This document shows, piece by piece, positions 36,257-46,201 of a stretch of DNA of 64,000 bases. The stretch comes from Leptolinea tardivitalis (lineage in GTDB: Bacteria; Chloroflexota; Anaerolineae; Anaerolineales; Anaerolineaceae), in assembly GCF_001050275.1 (NCBI RefSeq), contig NZ_BBYA01000008.1:620001-684000 (forward strand), given 5' to 3'. The notes under the pieces were generated by a model that saw only the letters and a program-made list of their open reading frames with translations, made no database searches and was not told where the DNA came from. The position numbers and the translations under genes were made by a program. Every line of letters begins with the position of its first letter. Within the stretch, counting starts at the first letter, position 1.

Positions 36257-38557
36257 CTAATTTAATTTAAATCTGTCTACTGTTTTCTGCAGCATTTCTG
36301 CCATATCCGAGAGGGATTGAGCTGAAGCAGTTACTTCTTCAACCTGCGCGCTCATCTCTTCGGCAGAGGCAGAGACCTCTTCGACAGCGGCCGAGTTCTC
36401 TTCACTCACCGAAGCGATATTATCAATCGCCTGGGTGATTTCAGACGATCCAGCGGCCATTTCTTCTGTAGCCGCTGTATTCTCTTCAACAATAGCAGAA
36501 ACATCATCGGCGGCTGCCACCAGTTCATTGGAAAGCGATCCCATCTGAGCAACAGCACTGGCAGCCAATTGCGCCTGTTCGTTTACCGCTTCTGCCGCTT
36601 TCAAGATATTTTCAAGAGCTGTTCCTGCCCTGGATGCCCTTTCAGTACCTGTCTTCACTTCAATGGCGCTGTCATTCATTGCATTGACCGCTTCTGCCAC
36701 AGTCTCCTGAATGCCATTAATAAGGGAACCAATCTCTTTTGTGGCAGAACTTGAACGTTCCGCAAGTTTTCGAACTTCATCCGCCACCACGGCAAAACCT
36801 TTGCCATGTTCACCGGCGCGTGCTGCTTCAATAGCCGCATTCAGCGCCAGAAGGTTGGTCTGTGATGCAATATCGTCAATTGTTTCGACAATTGCTCCAA
36901 TCTGATCAGAGCGGTTTCCCATTTCTTGAACTTTTTGAGCCGAGAAACCTACTTTTTGACGGATGGTTTCCATGCCCTGAATCGTGTCAGACACTGTTGC
37001 GGAACCTTCGCGGGCAGCTGTGGCTGCATTGTTCGATTCTACCGATACCTGATTTGCATTACCGGCAACCTGCTGGATGGAAGACGACAATGATCCGGTA
37101 AGAGCTGCCATTTTTGAGACTGCTTCGGCCTGGGCCTGGGCTCCTTTGGATACATTCTCAATAGCCCTGCGCAATTCTTCGACAGACGCAGCAGAATGGG
37201 TGGCTGCTTCGGTTTGCTGGGTGGTACCACGGGCTACCTGTTGAATGGTAGTGGCAATCTGTGACGTTGCCTGGCCAGCCTGGTCAGAGGCTTGAGCCAG
37301 TTGACTGGAGGCTACATTCAAATTGTGAGCATTGGATGCCACTTCACTAATAGCATCACGTAGGTTCTTCAACATCCGTTCAAAAGCTACACCCAAAACA
37401 TCTTCATCAGATTTCGGTTTAATATCCGCTGTAAGGTCTCCATTAGAAAGTAATTCTGCCGATGCTGCCATTGTCTTTTGGAAACTGATCATCTCACGGA
37501 ATGAATTGGCCAGTTCGCCGATTTCATCACCGGATGTATATTTCACGTCTTGATTAATTTTGCCTTCGGCCATAAGGTTAGCAATTGAAGCCATTGATTG
37601 AATGGGTTTTGCAATGGAATTGGCTATGATTATGGCAATAACAATTACAAGAATTAATGAAATAGCGATCAATCCAAAAATAAAATTGCGAAGAGAATTA
37701 ACGGCTTCAAAAGCCTCACTGCTGGCTTGTTCTACAATAATGCCCCATTTTTCGTCCGGCAGCCAGCTATAAGCACCAATAACGGGGGTTCCCATGTAAT
37801 TTGTGTATTCCGATAGGCCATTTTTCCCAGCCAATATTTGTTGCGATGCATAGGTTTCAACTTTAAGTTCCAACTCTGCCATTTTTGTGACACGTTTGGA
37901 CTTAATTAATTCATCTTCATAACGCGAAGGAGTGATAATTAATCCATCGGCATTGATGAGATAGGCTTCACCAGTTTCTCCCATAGCTGCACTACTCATA
38001 AGTGTGCTAATGTATGTCATGGGAACTGTTGCGGCTACTACACCCACTGTCTTATTTTCTGAATTGATAACAGGTGTCGCGATGGCCATGACAAGATTAC
38101 CGGTTGCTTTAGAGAATACTGGTTGCGATATGACAGTTTTTCCCGATGAAAGAGCTTCTTTGAAATAGGCGCGGTCTGAAAGATCGACAGGATTTCCATC
38201 ACTTGTGGCTACTGATTTGCCGTCCACTCCGAGGACAAAAATCGTTTCATACCGTCCCCAACCCTTAAAAAACTGGTCAACGGCGGATTTTGCCGATTCT
38301 GGATCCATGGATTGGATTCTGGCATTGCTGCCCATTACAATAAGATCTTTTTTTCGGCTTTCCAACCAATCTGAAATATTGGCAGAATTATTATCTGCCG
38401 CTTCTTGCAGCTGGTTTGTTATACTTTCACGTAAGGCATTTTGACTCTGGAAATAGGCAAATACACTGACGACGATCAGAGGAATTAAAGAAAGCGCCAG
38501 AAAAAATAAAATCAATTTTCCACGCATTGATTTAAAAAATGGAATATTTTTTCCCAT
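36257..38557 (-). CDS. Methyl-accepting chemotaxis protein with a double-Cache sensor
   Basis: A 766-residue transmembrane chemoreceptor. It has TM1 (about 12-33) and an extracytoplasmic dCache-type domain (about 35-285; [57 protein letters not shown]). TM2 (about 290-315), a HAMP domain and a long signalling coiled coil follow, with the conserved hairpin tip [20 protein letters not shown] to EVRKLAERS. It would pass ligand signals to CheA/CheW. No che or flagellar genes are nearby. Confidence 0.95.
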   Translation of the reverse strand: MGKNIPFFKSMRGKLILFFLALSLIPLIVVSVFAYFQSQNALRESITNQLQEAADNNSANISDWLESRKKDLIVMGSNARIQSMDPESAKSAVDQFFKGWGRYETIFVLGVDGKSVATSDGNPVDLSDRAYFKEALSSGKTVISQPVFSKATGNLVMAIATPVINSENKTVGVVAATVPMTYISTLMSSAAMGETGEAYLINADGLIITPSRYEDELIKSKRVTKMAELELKVETYASQQILAGKNGLSEYTNYMGTPVIGAYSWLPDEKWGIIVEQASSEAFEAVNSLRNFIFGLIAISLILVIVIAIIIANSIAKPIQSMASIANLMAEGKINQDVKYTSGDEIGELANSFREMISFQKTMAASAELLSNGDLTADIKPKSDEDVLGVAFERMLKNLRDAISEVASNAHNLNVASSQLAQASDQAGQATSQIATTIQQVARGTTQQTEAATHSAASVEELRRAIENVSKGAQAQAEAVSKMAALTGSLSSSIQQVAGNANQVSVESNNAATAAREGSATVSDTIQGMETIRQKVGFSAQKVQEMGNRSDQIGAIVETIDDIASQTNLLALNAAIEAARAGEHGKGFAVVADEVRKLAERSSSATKEIGSLINGIQETVAEAVNAMNDSAIEVKTGTERASRAGTALENILKAAEAVNEQAQLAASAVAQMGSLSNELVAAADDVSAIVEENTAATEEMAAGSSEITQAIDNIASVSEENSAAVEEVSASAEEMSAQVEEVTASAQSLSDMAEMLQKTVDRFKLN

Positions 38558-38746
38558 GGATTACTCGTCTTTCTATATGATATGTAAGGAGGGTATATCT
38601 ACTATAAGAATATGAACAAAATATATACAATAAAAAAAGGATAAAATATCTTTTATATGTCATTAATAATTATGAATAAAACGAAAAAAAGCAATAATAT
38701 GTATATAAAAGGATGATTCGCGATAACAAGAGATTGAGGGATTGAA

Positions 38747-39970
38747 ATGTTTGATATTGTTGTTGAACAGATGATTTACGGCGGTTCGGGAATAGCCCGT
38801 ATGGATAATGGGCGCATTGTTCTGGTACCATTTACCCTGCCAGGGGAGAAGGTGACCATTGAAGCTTTTAATGAAAGTAATCGAAACTTGACTGGTAAGC
38901 CGATTCAAATTGAATACCCGAATGTAAATCGCGTAGATCCACCCTGCCCATACTATTCGCTATGCGGGGGATGCCATTATCAACACGTAGACTATTCATT
39001 TCAACTTGAAATAAAAAAACAGATTTTGAAAGAACAATTGGAACGTTTAGGTGGGTTGGGTAACAGTTATATTCAAGCCACCGTTGCTTCTCCCCGAAAC
39101 TTAAATTACCGAAACCATGTTCAATTTCATCTGGATTCAACCGGAAAACCTGGTTTTCAAAAAGCACTTTCTCATGATGTAATCCCAATTGAAAAGTGCC
39201 TTCTTTTGGAAGAGCCATTGAATGAATTGCTGAGATCCCTTAGCTTTGAGTCAGATACCGGACTCTCACGAATAGCGTTACGTGATGATGGTCAGGGTAC
39301 TCCAGTATTATTCATGACAGGGGATTCGAAGAATCCCCCTGAGTTTGCTGTGGATTTTCCGTTGAATGTGGTATATCGCGGTCCAGTTGGAGACATGGTT
39401 CTATCTGGTGAAAACTTTAATTTATTTGATATCAATGGGAAACGCTTTCAGGTTTCTGCGGGATCTTTTTTCCAGACAAACCGGGACATAGCGTCATGTA
39501 TGATCGATTTGCTTATGGAAAATTTGAAATTTGGAAAGACAGATACCGTTTTGGATTGTTATTGCGGTGTTGGTTTCTTTAGTGCTTTTATTGCCGATAA
39601 AGTGCAAAAAATCATCGGTATTGAATCATCCGAAGATGCCTGCAGCGATTTTGCTATTAATCTTGATGAATATGATCATATTGATTTGTACCAGGGTTAT
39701 GTGGAGCATGTTCTGCCTGAATTAGATTTGCATCCAGATATTGTAATTATTGATCCCCCAAGAGCCGGCATTGCACCGGCTGCCATAAAGGCTCTTATAA
39801 AATCAAATCCAAAGAAGATTGCGTACATTTCCTGTGATCCATCAACATTAGCACGGGATTTGAAAATTCTGGTTTCGTCCAATTATGTCATTCAAAAGAT
39901 CATCCCGATGGATATGTTTTCACAAACGTATCATATTGAAACCATGACATTCTTAACGAAAAATGAATAG
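38747..39970 (+). CDS. 23S rRNA uracil-C5 methyltransferase (RlmD/RumA/TrmA family)
   Basis: A 407-residue SAM-dependent enzyme with an N-terminal TRAM-like domain (about 1-60) and the iron-sulfur cysteines in PCPYYSLCGGCHYQH. The C-terminal methylase domain contains VLDCYCGVGFFS, IIDPPRAG and the catalytic nucleophile and base in ISCDPSTLARDL. It makes m5U in 23S rRNA or tRNA. RlmD, RlmC, RlmCD and TrmA cannot be told apart by eye. Confidence 0.9.
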   Translation: MFDIVVEQMIYGGSGIARMDNGRIVLVPFTLPGEKVTIEAFNESNRNLTGKPIQIEYPNVNRVDPPCPYYSLCGGCHYQHVDYSFQLEIKKQILKEQLERLGGLGNSYIQATVASPRNLNYRNHVQFHLDSTGKPGFQKALSHDVIPIEKCLLLEEPLNELLRSLSFESDTGLSRIALRDDGQGTPVLFMTGDSKNPPEFAVDFPLNVVYRGPVGDMVLSGENFNLFDINGKRFQVSAGSFFQTNRDIASCMIDLLMENLKFGKTDTVLDCYCGVGFFSAFIADKVQKIIGIESSEDACSDFAINLDEYDHIDLYQGYVEHVLPELDLHPDIVIIDPPRAGIAPAAIKALIKSNPKKIAYISCDPSTLARDLKILVSSNYVIQKIIPMDMFSQTYHIETMTFLTKNE

Positions 39971-40037
39971 GAAAAAATGAGAAAATTCCTCGGAAAAATC
40001 ATTATTACTTTCATCAAAAACAGGAATTATTGGTGAT

Positions 40038-40376
40038 CTAGGAACGAACGAAATGGGGAACTTCTTCATCCAGAACAAATGAGATTTCAACCAATCCACC
40101 AAATTGTCCGTCTTTGTACCATGGAGTCTGGTAGATAAATTTTTTAATCCCTTTTTTTTCTATAGTGTACATATTTACACGGGGTTCAGTCAGTAGATTT
40201 TCCAATTTTTGCTTGGAAGAGCCGGGGTGACAATCAAGTAGATTTTTACCAATCAGTGCATAACCGCCATCTTTTGTAAAAATCTTCGACGATTGTTCAT
40301 TCATAAATATAATGATTCCCTCAGAATCACAGACTGTGACAGCCGCATCTAATGTTTTTGCCCAATCAAATTCCAT
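40038..40376 (-). CDS. Single PAS-domain protein
   Basis: 112 residues comprising little more than one PAS domain: AAVTVCDSEGIIIFMNEQSS, GYALIGKNLLDCHP and KGIKKFIYQTPWYKDGQFGG. No output domain is attached, so it probably acts as a free sensor or cofactor-binding module. Similar short PAS proteins often bind haem, flavin or small ligands, but no cofactor residue can be named. It is divergent from the downstream lipoprotein gene, sharing a 92-bp intergenic region. Confidence 0.75.
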   Translation of the reverse strand: MEFDWAKTLDAAVTVCDSEGIIIFMNEQSSKIFTKDGGYALIGKNLLDCHPGSSKQKLENLLTEPRVNMYTIEKKGIKKFIYQTPWYKDGQFGGLVEISFVLDEEVPHFVRS

Positions 40377-40468
40377 TTTTCCCTCGTATAGATGAAAAGA
40401 TGGTTGATTGTACCGGAATTTTTATACTATCATTAGGGTTACTAGACAGAATCAAAGCGGAGGGAAGA

Positions 40469-41491
40469 ATGAAAAGAAGTATCGGCCAGATAACGGGGAT
40501 AATCTCCCTGGCTTTAATGATATTGAGCTGCAACCTTACATCAACACTAGTCCCTGCACCGACAGCTACATTATCTTTTACCTCAACACCTGAAAATACA
40601 GCGACCAAAGCCTTACCTCCAACATTTGTGGCACCACCGATTGTATACACAGATACAAGTGTACCTCCCACGAATACGTCGGTTCCATCTGCTACAAGTA
40701 CACAGGTGGTTCCAACTGAAACCAGCACAAATACATTGATTCCATATGATCCAAATGCGACTCCAACTCCGCCACCGACCATTCCATCTGGCTATCATTC
40801 TGCCACACCGAAACCTTTTTATTCCAAAACACCAACAGAACCGGCTCCCACGGCAAGATCTTCCGGTAGTGTAACCGCCATTCAATTTACTCCTTCAATG
40901 GATGGTGATTGGAGCGATTGGCCAAATGCTGAAACACCTGCGAGTTATGTGGTTTTTGGCAGCGCCAATTGGGGCAATGGCAATGACCTTAATTCTTCAT
41001 TTAAAGCGGCCTATGATGGAAATTATCTATATATAGCTGCCAAAGTAATTGATGATGTCTATTCTCAAAATAATACAGGAAATAACCTTTATCTTGGCGA
41101 TAGTCTTGAAATATTGATGGATACAAACCTGGCGGGCGACTACTATACCAAGGGGATAAATACTGACGACTATCAACTCGGGATTTCAGCTGGTAAAGGT
41201 AGCATTGATGGTCCGAAAGAAGCCTATCTTTGGTATCCAAAAGAGAAAAAAGGAACAGTACAGCAGGTTTCAATTGCCTCTCGGGCAATTTCAGGTGGCT
41301 ATGAGGTAGAAGTGGCAATTCCCTGGTCCATTTTTGGAATTTCTCCTACTGCCGGGCAACATTTTGGTTTTGCATTTTCGGTATCTGATAATGACAATCT
41401 AAATAAGAATGTTCAGGAATCTATGGTTTCAAATGTATCGACTCGAAAATTCCTTAATCCGACAACCTGGGGAGACCTGACACTTCAATAA
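40469..41491 (+). CDS. Lipoprotein with CBM9-like domain
   Basis: A 340-residue predicted lipoprotein with lipobox MILSC (Cys21), a very long Thr/Pro linker (about 25-145) and a C-terminal CBM9-like beta-sandwich (about 150-340). Marker stretches are SMDGDWSDWPNAETPAS, AAYDGNYLYIAAKVIDD and LGDSLEILMDTNLAGDY. These domains bind sugars in xylanases and sugar-binding exoproteins. I chose the ATG at 40469 because GGAGGGA and the signal peptide begin there; the frame is open to 40352. A paralogue follows. Confidence 0.85.
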   Translation: MKRSIGQITGIISLALMILSCNLTSTLVPAPTATLSFTSTPENTATKALPPTFVAPPIVYTDTSVPPTNTSVPSATSTQVVPTETSTNTLIPYDPNATPTPPPTIPSGYHSATPKPFYSKTPTEPAPTARSSGSVTAIQFTPSMDGDWSDWPNAETPASYVVFGSANWGNGNDLNSSFKAAYDGNYLYIAAKVIDDVYSQNNTGNNLYLGDSLEILMDTNLAGDYYTKGINTDDYQLGISAGKGSIDGPKEAYLWYPKEKKGTVQQVSIASRAISGGYEVEVAIPWSIFGISPTAGQHFGFAFSVSDNDNLNKNVQESMVSNVSTRKFLNPTTWGDLTLQ

Positions 41492-41500
41492 ATCTCATAC

Positions 41501-41535
41501 AAAGAACCGGGGATAATCTCTCCGGTTCTTTTTTT
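41501..41535 (+). terminator. Terminator after the CBM9-like lipoprotein gene
   Basis: A 10-bp stem, AAAGAACCGG (41501-41510) with CCGGTTCTTT (41522-41531), followed by TTTT. Its T-run merges into a TATAAT at 41535-41540 that may be the -10 box of the next gene. Confidence 0.8.
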
Positions 41536-41540
41536 ATAAT

Positions 41541-41721
41541 GGTGTGGTACAGTTCTTGCTACTTAGGCATTGACGGTGAAATATGGCTTTCCGGTTCGCC
41601 GGTAGGGATTGTTTTACCACTGGATCAGACAGTATTCTGCCTGGAAAAGGGAAAACGCCAATCTTTCTGATTTGGAATCCCGCACATACGGAGGCAAAAC
41701 CGAAATTCCTGGAGGTGAGGC
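41541..41721 (+). other. Structured 5' leader of the second CBM9-like gene
   Basis: About 175 nt between a likely -10 (TATAAT 41535-41540) and the ATG at 41722, with no gene. It contains several short inverted repeats (for example TTCCGGTTCGCCGG and CCAATCTTTCTGATTTGG) and ends with CTGGAGGTGAGGC before the ATG. I compared it by eye with known riboswitch consensus cores and found no convincing match. Confidence 0.35.
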
Positions 41722-42546
41722 ATGAAGCATTTGTCTAAAATAATCCTTGTATTAATTGTCATGGTTGGTATTGCTTTTCCGTGTGCCAATATAGTACAGG
41801 CTTCCAACGGAGTGGATCAACTGGTGGCTGATGACGAGACTCCTGAAGAACCTGCGCCTGATGGGGTAGGAGGTGCGGCTACACCCACTCCAATCAGGGT
41901 AAGAATGAATGGCACAGTAAAGGCCTACTATACAGCTACAGCACCATCAATTGATGGTGACTGGAGCGACTGGTCAAGTCCGGAAAATCCTATGAGATTT
42001 GTGGTTGTAGGTGGTCAAAATCGCAGCGGTGTACAAGATTTTGATGCTTCTTTTAAATTGGCCTGGGATGAGAATTGCCTTTATATGGCAGCAAAAATCC
42101 GAGATGACAAGTATGTTCAAAATGCCCGTATTGACCAACTTTATAAAGGTGATTCATTAGAGATATTATTTGATTCGGAATTCTTTAGCGATTTTGATAG
42201 TACTGTTTTGAATAATGATGACTATCAGCTGGGAATAAACCCCGGACATGGAAGCCCTAACGGACCAAAAGAATCCTATATTTTCTACCCATTAAACCAA
42301 AAGGGTCCACGAGATGATATTTCGATAGGCACAAAACGTACAAACGGTTATACAAGAGTTGAAGTTTCCATTCCATGGACAACATTCAATGTTACCCCGG
42401 AAACTGGTGCACATTATGGTTTTGCCATCGGAGCTTCAGATAATGATGATCCTACCCGGGATCAACAACAAACATTCCTGTCAAATATCAAGAAACGGGT
42501 TTTGGCCAATCCAACAACATGGGGTGACCTTACTCTGGTTCAGTAA
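41722..42546 (+). CDS. Secreted CBM9-like domain protein, paralogue
   Basis: A 274-residue exported protein: signal peptide MKHLSKIILVLIVMVGIAFP with a likely Ala cleavage site near VQAS, then a short linker and a CBM9-like domain (about 75-274; SIDGDWSDWSSPENP, AWDENCLYMAAKIRDD, KGDSLEILFDSEFFSDF, NPTTWGDLTLVQ). It is a paralogue of the preceding lipoprotein but without lipobox or long linker, so it is probably released rather than anchored. Confidence 0.82.
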   Translation: MKHLSKIILVLIVMVGIAFPCANIVQASNGVDQLVADDETPEEPAPDGVGGAATPTPIRVRMNGTVKAYYTATAPSIDGDWSDWSSPENPMRFVVVGGQNRSGVQDFDASFKLAWDENCLYMAAKIRDDKYVQNARIDQLYKGDSLEILFDSEFFSDFDSTVLNNDDYQLGINPGHGSPNGPKESYIFYPLNQKGPRDDISIGTKRTNGYTRVEVSIPWTTFNVTPETGAHYGFAIGASDNDDPTRDQQQTFLSNIKKRVLANPTTWGDLTLVQ

Positions 42547-42608
42547 TTTGAATTAAGCAAAGTGTACTTATGTGAAAGAGCTGATATTTTTAGATATCGG
42601 CTCCTTTT

Positions 42609-43436
42609 CTATTTAAAGAGGATCAAGGACAATTCGTCACGATAATCCCGTGCACTCGGATCCTGATCTCCAAGTAATTCAAGAATAGCCAGAAAGGCGA
42701 ACTTGGCTTTCCCCTTGCGATAGTTCTTGTCATTATTCAAGACTTCTAATAATCCATCCAGTGCGGAGAGGAGATTACCACGGTTGACGAGACGAAGGCT
42801 GTTGGCATACATGGCATCAAGATCAGTTTCAGGTTCAATGCCACTGGTTAAATCAGCAGCAAGTGGTAACAAAGCTTCGGCCTGACGATATTCTTTGCTG
42901 GCAGGAAACCTTTTTAAAAGAACTAGAGCATCTGAGGATTTACCCTGTGGAATAAGTGATTTCGCCAGACCCAAGATGGCGGCAGGAGGACAGTCTTCAG
43001 ATTGTGATAGAGAACGAAAGACATCTTCCGCTTTTTTCCATTGATGTAAGGACAAAAGAGAATTTCCTTTTTCAAGATCAAGGTCAATTTGACTGGGTGG
43101 AAGCAAAAGCTCCACAAATTCATCCAATTGGTCCTGAGAAATTAATCCTGAAAACTCTGCCACAACTTTTCCATCCTGGAATGCAATGACAGTGGGCAAG
43201 GATCTAACCTGATATTGCATAGCCAGTTTTTGGTTGGCATCTGCATCCACACGGGCAAGACGAAGTGAACCATCTGCTTCTGTTACAACATTCTCTAACA
43301 TTGGGCTCAATTGCTTGCAGGGTTGGCACCAGGAAGCCCAGAAATCCACTAATACAGGGATATTCCGGGAGTAATATAAGACCTCAAATTCAAAACTTTT
43401 TTCATTTACATCAAGAATAAATTCGGATGGCACCAT
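42609..43436 (-). CDS. Thioredoxin-TPR protein (CnoX/YbbN-like co-chaperone)
   Basis: 275 residues: an N-terminal thioredoxin fold with active site WCQPC (Cys37 and Cys40) and the cis-Pro stretch QVRSLPTVIAF. A C-terminal TPR-like tail follows from about 115 (SLLSLHQWKKAEDVFRSLSQ). Homologues such as E. coli CnoX protect proteins and interact with GroEL, but in E. coli the CxxC is SxxC; here both cysteines are present, so redox activity is likely. No signal peptide, so cytoplasmic. Confidence 0.85.
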   Translation of the reverse strand: MVPSEFILDVNEKSFEFEVLYYSRNIPVLVDFWASWCQPCKQLSPMLENVVTEADGSLRLARVDADANQKLAMQYQVRSLPTVIAFQDGKVVAEFSGLISQDQLDEFVELLLPPSQIDLDLEKGNSLLSLHQWKKAEDVFRSLSQSEDCPPAAILGLAKSLIPQGKSSDALVLLKRFPASKEYRQAEALLPLAADLTSGIEPETDLDAMYANSLRLVNRGNLLSALDGLLEVLNNDKNYRKGKAKFAFLAILELLGDQDPSARDYRDELSLILFK

Positions 43437-43484
43437 TTTTTCCTGCCGCTATGTAAAATGCATATCTAACCCATAATGGAAAAG

Positions 43485-43913
43485 TCATTCATCCTCTGGT
43501 GGAGGTATCTGACCCGGTTGATCCACGCTGAGTACTTCTCCATGAATGTTTATTTTAACTTTGAATCCCATCAAACCAAGATATTCCCGACTCGCATCAG
43601 GTATTCCTGTTTCTTTTAATGCTTCAAATTGTTTATCCATATTCTTTAATTGGTTTAAAAGAACAGCTCTGGAGAATAGATTGTCTTCTTGATTTAACAT
43701 TTTTTGGGCTTGTTCAATAATAATATCCTCATGTCCCCGAATCTGTTCCATTAAAGTGTCGAAAACTTGCCGGTCTACATCAGCTGCCGGAATATGACGA
43801 AGAAATCCGGCATCGTTGACTATATAAAATGGTTCCCCATTAATAGAAACAGTATTGACGGGCTGACCGTATTCATCAGAAATTAAACCTGAAAATAAAG
43901 GATGACTGTACAT
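43485..43913 (-). CDS. Conserved protein of unknown function
   Basis: 142 residues, acidic, no membrane segment or signal peptide. The N-terminal part (LISDEYGQPVNTVSINGEPF) is followed by a helical middle (EQIRGHEDIIIEQAQKMLNQ) and a C terminus ending in PPPEDE. I do not recognise a family. The gene lies between the thioredoxin-TPR gene and an L,D-transpeptidase gene in the same orientation with short gaps, so it may be cotranscribed with them. Confidence 0.6.
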   Translation of the reverse strand: MYSHPLFSGLISDEYGQPVNTVSINGEPFYIVNDAGFLRHIPAADVDRQVFDTLMEQIRGHEDIIIEQAQKMLNQEDNLFSRAVLLNQLKNMDKQFEALKETGIPDASREYLGLMGFKVKINIHGEVLSVDQPGQIPPPEDE

Positions 43914-43981
43914 AATTTTGTTTTCCTACTCCAAATATACTATATCAAAATACGTTATAAACATAAAAAAGTTGTTAGAGA

Positions 43982-45223
43982 TTAATGGATATAGACAAGC
44001 GTTCCAATACTGGCCCATTGAAAAAGCCAGGCTGCATCATCGGTTTTTAGATTGACACATCCATGACTCATGGGTGTTCCAAAATTATGATGCCAGTAGG
44101 TACCATGCAATCCATAACTTTGATAAAAATACATTGTGTAAGGAACATTAGGTAAGTAATAGCCAGGACCGCGCATATCTGCATATCGTTTCTTAATATA
44201 TATGTGATAGGTTCCTTTTACAGTTGGGTGAGCTGCTGTTCCAGTGGAAACCAGGAATTCCCGTAATAAAGAATCTCTGGCGTACGCACGGACTTTTTGT
44301 TTTGCCAGATCCACTTCAATCCACCGGCCATCTTCAAGCGTTTCTGCAATCTGATCGCCGATAAGAATAGGCATACTTTCTGATTCACCGTCATCCAATT
44401 CTTCTTCTGTTGGAGAAATGACTGTTTGTGATGGCACAGGAGTTGAGGTCAATGTGATGGTTGGTATCTTTGTCGGGGTTCGGGTTGGTGATGGTGTAAT
44501 AGTGGGTGCTTTTGTCTCTGTTGGACGGGGATTGGCAGTGAGGATCTTACTTACAAGCTCATCAGTGTTACTTTCAGAGGCAACAGATTGTGCTCGAACA
44601 CTGGGAAGTCCTGAAAGGAGCCAAATTGTAAGTAGAAAGAGAAAAATCACAAACGACACAGTGTATGGCAGTAACACCGACCAGGGATTGACTGGTTCTG
44701 GGGGACGAGGCCGGGGTCGTCGTCTCCGGATTATTGTTGGTTGAAGGCTATTTATCTGAGGTTCTACCTTAGGCGGAGTAGAAGTATCAGCTATTCGAGA
44801 GGAATCCATGTTTTGCCGAAAATCAGAAAATGAGTCAACTTTCGGAGGCAAAACATCTGCTGGTGGAAAGGTCGATGATGGTTCAAAGGGTTTATACACC
44901 GAAGTTTCATTCGACTTTTCGAGATTGGGAACAAAGTCATGTAATGTTGCTAGGTATTCTTCAAAGGATCGGCCGGTTTTTGTTTCAGCCCACACTACAC
45001 CTTTATTTCCCCTGCGGCTGAGAGGATTAATATCCAGGGCTTTTTTCAAATACTCAAAGCTATTATTCGGGTCAGATGTAGCCGCGAGAATCAGCCAGGC
45101 TTCTTCCAGCCCGGGGTCTAGAGTTGATGCTTCGGATGCCCAGAAATGCGCATCAGACACTTCACCTCTACGAACCAGGTGCCAGGCATGGTCAAGTGCT
45201 GATTGGGCAGCCGAAAAGGTCAT
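43982..45223 (-). CDS. Membrane-anchored L,D-transpeptidase (YkuD) with TPR-like N terminus
   Basis: 413 residues: an N-terminal TPR-like helical part (about 1-75, cytoplasmic), a Pro-rich stretch with a basic patch (IIRRRRPRPRPP), one membrane helix (about 182-203), a Thr/Pro linker and a C-terminal YkuD domain. The catalytic motif is HGTYWHHNFGTPMSHGCVNL with the Cys nucleophile in SHGC. It would make 3-3 crosslinks or attach proteins to peptidoglycan outside the membrane. The upstream amidase gene stop overlaps its start by one base. Confidence 0.9.
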   Translation of the reverse strand: MTFSAAQSALDHAWHLVRRGEVSDAHFWASEASTLDPGLEEAWLILAATSDPNNSFEYLKKALDINPLSRRGNKGVVWAETKTGRSFEEYLATLHDFVPNLEKSNETSVYKPFEPSSTFPPADVLPPKVDSFSDFRQNMDSSRIADTSTPPKVEPQINSLQPTIIRRRRPRPRPPEPVNPWSVLLPYTVSFVIFLFLLTIWLLSGLPSVRAQSVASESNTDELVSKILTANPRPTETKAPTITPSPTRTPTKIPTITLTSTPVPSQTVISPTEEELDDGESESMPILIGDQIAETLEDGRWIEVDLAKQKVRAYARDSLLREFLVSTGTAAHPTVKGTYHIYIKKRYADMRGPGYYLPNVPYTMYFYQSYGLHGTYWHHNFGTPMSHGCVNLKTDDAAWLFQWASIGTLVYIH

Positions 45224-46095
45224 TACGGAGTGGGTTCCTGCGTCGGCAAGTTATTCAAATCTTCATTACGAATAAAGCAAAGGATACCCTGAGAAATACC
45301 ACGGGCTACAAGATCTGTTCTCTCCGTCAGAATTTGGCGATCCAGATTCATAAACCCAGTCTCTATGATTGCTGCCGTGGTATTGGCATTGATCTCGTTG
45401 AAAGTGTGGTAATTTGTCATATCTTTGGTAATTGTATTGGCATGGTATTTCATATTTGTCACAGAACCATATCGATCAACCAGACAGGCTGTCAGCCGGG
45501 ATGCTTTCTCAGGAAAAGCAGACGACATGGCTGCTGCTACTTTGAAACCAGTGGCTTCATTATTGATGTAATCGCAGGAATCATTATGAATGGATACCAG
45601 AGCAAGAGCGTTATATTCAAAAAGCTTCTCGTCTTTTTCTTGAAGCAAATCGACATCATAACCTTCACTGACAAGGTCTTCTCGCACTAAAGTGGCAATT
45701 TTCTGGTTTAATTCAACCTCTGTAAATCCGTCCTGGCAGACAGCTCCGGAATCATTTCCCCAGTGACCTGCTACGATCCCGATTCGAGGTTTTGGCGAAG
45801 CGGTGGGAGTTAGTGGAATGGTAGTCGGTTTGATGGAACTAAACGTGGATGATTTAAACATCCGGTCCAACATCTGGTTTGAAAAGATATTCGAGGGATT
45901 CCACATGGTGAACACTGTGGCTATCACAATGGCGACAGAAAATACCGTTTGTAATGCAGACCACATATTAAAACCATAAGAGGTTATTTGCTCCTGGAAC
46001 TCGTCATCCATAATCGAGGATTCCTGCCTTGCCTGAGAAGAAGTATTATTGGAATTTTGTGGTGGTTTAGCAGGTTGGTGGTCTATATTTGTCAT
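45223..46095 (-). CDS. N-acetylmuramoyl-L-alanine amidase (Amidase_3)
   Basis: A 290-residue membrane-anchored enzyme: a cytoplasmic N terminus, one membrane helix (about 50-67), a Pro/Thr linker and a zinc amidase_3 domain. The expected metal and catalytic residues are visible: GHWG, TEVELNQKIA, SIHND and IETGFMN. It cleaves the bond between N-acetylmuramic acid and the peptide stem. It is followed immediately by the L,D-transpeptidase gene, so the pair works on the cell wall. Confidence 0.9.
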   Translation of the reverse strand: MTNIDHQPAKPPQNSNNTSSQARQESSIMDDEFQEQITSYGFNMWSALQTVFSVAIVIATVFTMWNPSNIFSNQMLDRMFKSSTFSSIKPTTIPLTPTASPKPRIGIVAGHWGNDSGAVCQDGFTEVELNQKIATLVREDLVSEGYDVDLLQEKDEKLFEYNALALVSIHNDSCDYINNEATGFKVAAAMSSAFPEKASRLTACLVDRYGSVTNMKYHANTITKDMTNYHTFNEINANTTAAIIETGFMNLDRQILTERTDLVARGISQGILCFIRNEDLNNLPTQEPTP

Positions 46096-46201
46096 AATGT
46101 CCCATCATACCAAAATTTATTAATCTATAACAAGTTATATTTCTCATTGACGAACCAAAATTATCTTCGTATAACGAAGGATATATAATAAAGGTGAAAT
46201 T

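Noticed and set aside
41541-41721. A c-di-GMP (GEMM) riboswitch in the leader
   Set aside because: Although GGAGGCAAAACCGAAA resembles a fragment of the GEMM core, it lies too close to the start codon for the full structure and the GGACGCAAAGCC part is missing.
45124-45690. A 188-codon plus-strand frame opposite the amidase and L,D-transpeptidase genes
   Set aside because: It spans two confirmed minus-strand genes and has no domain.
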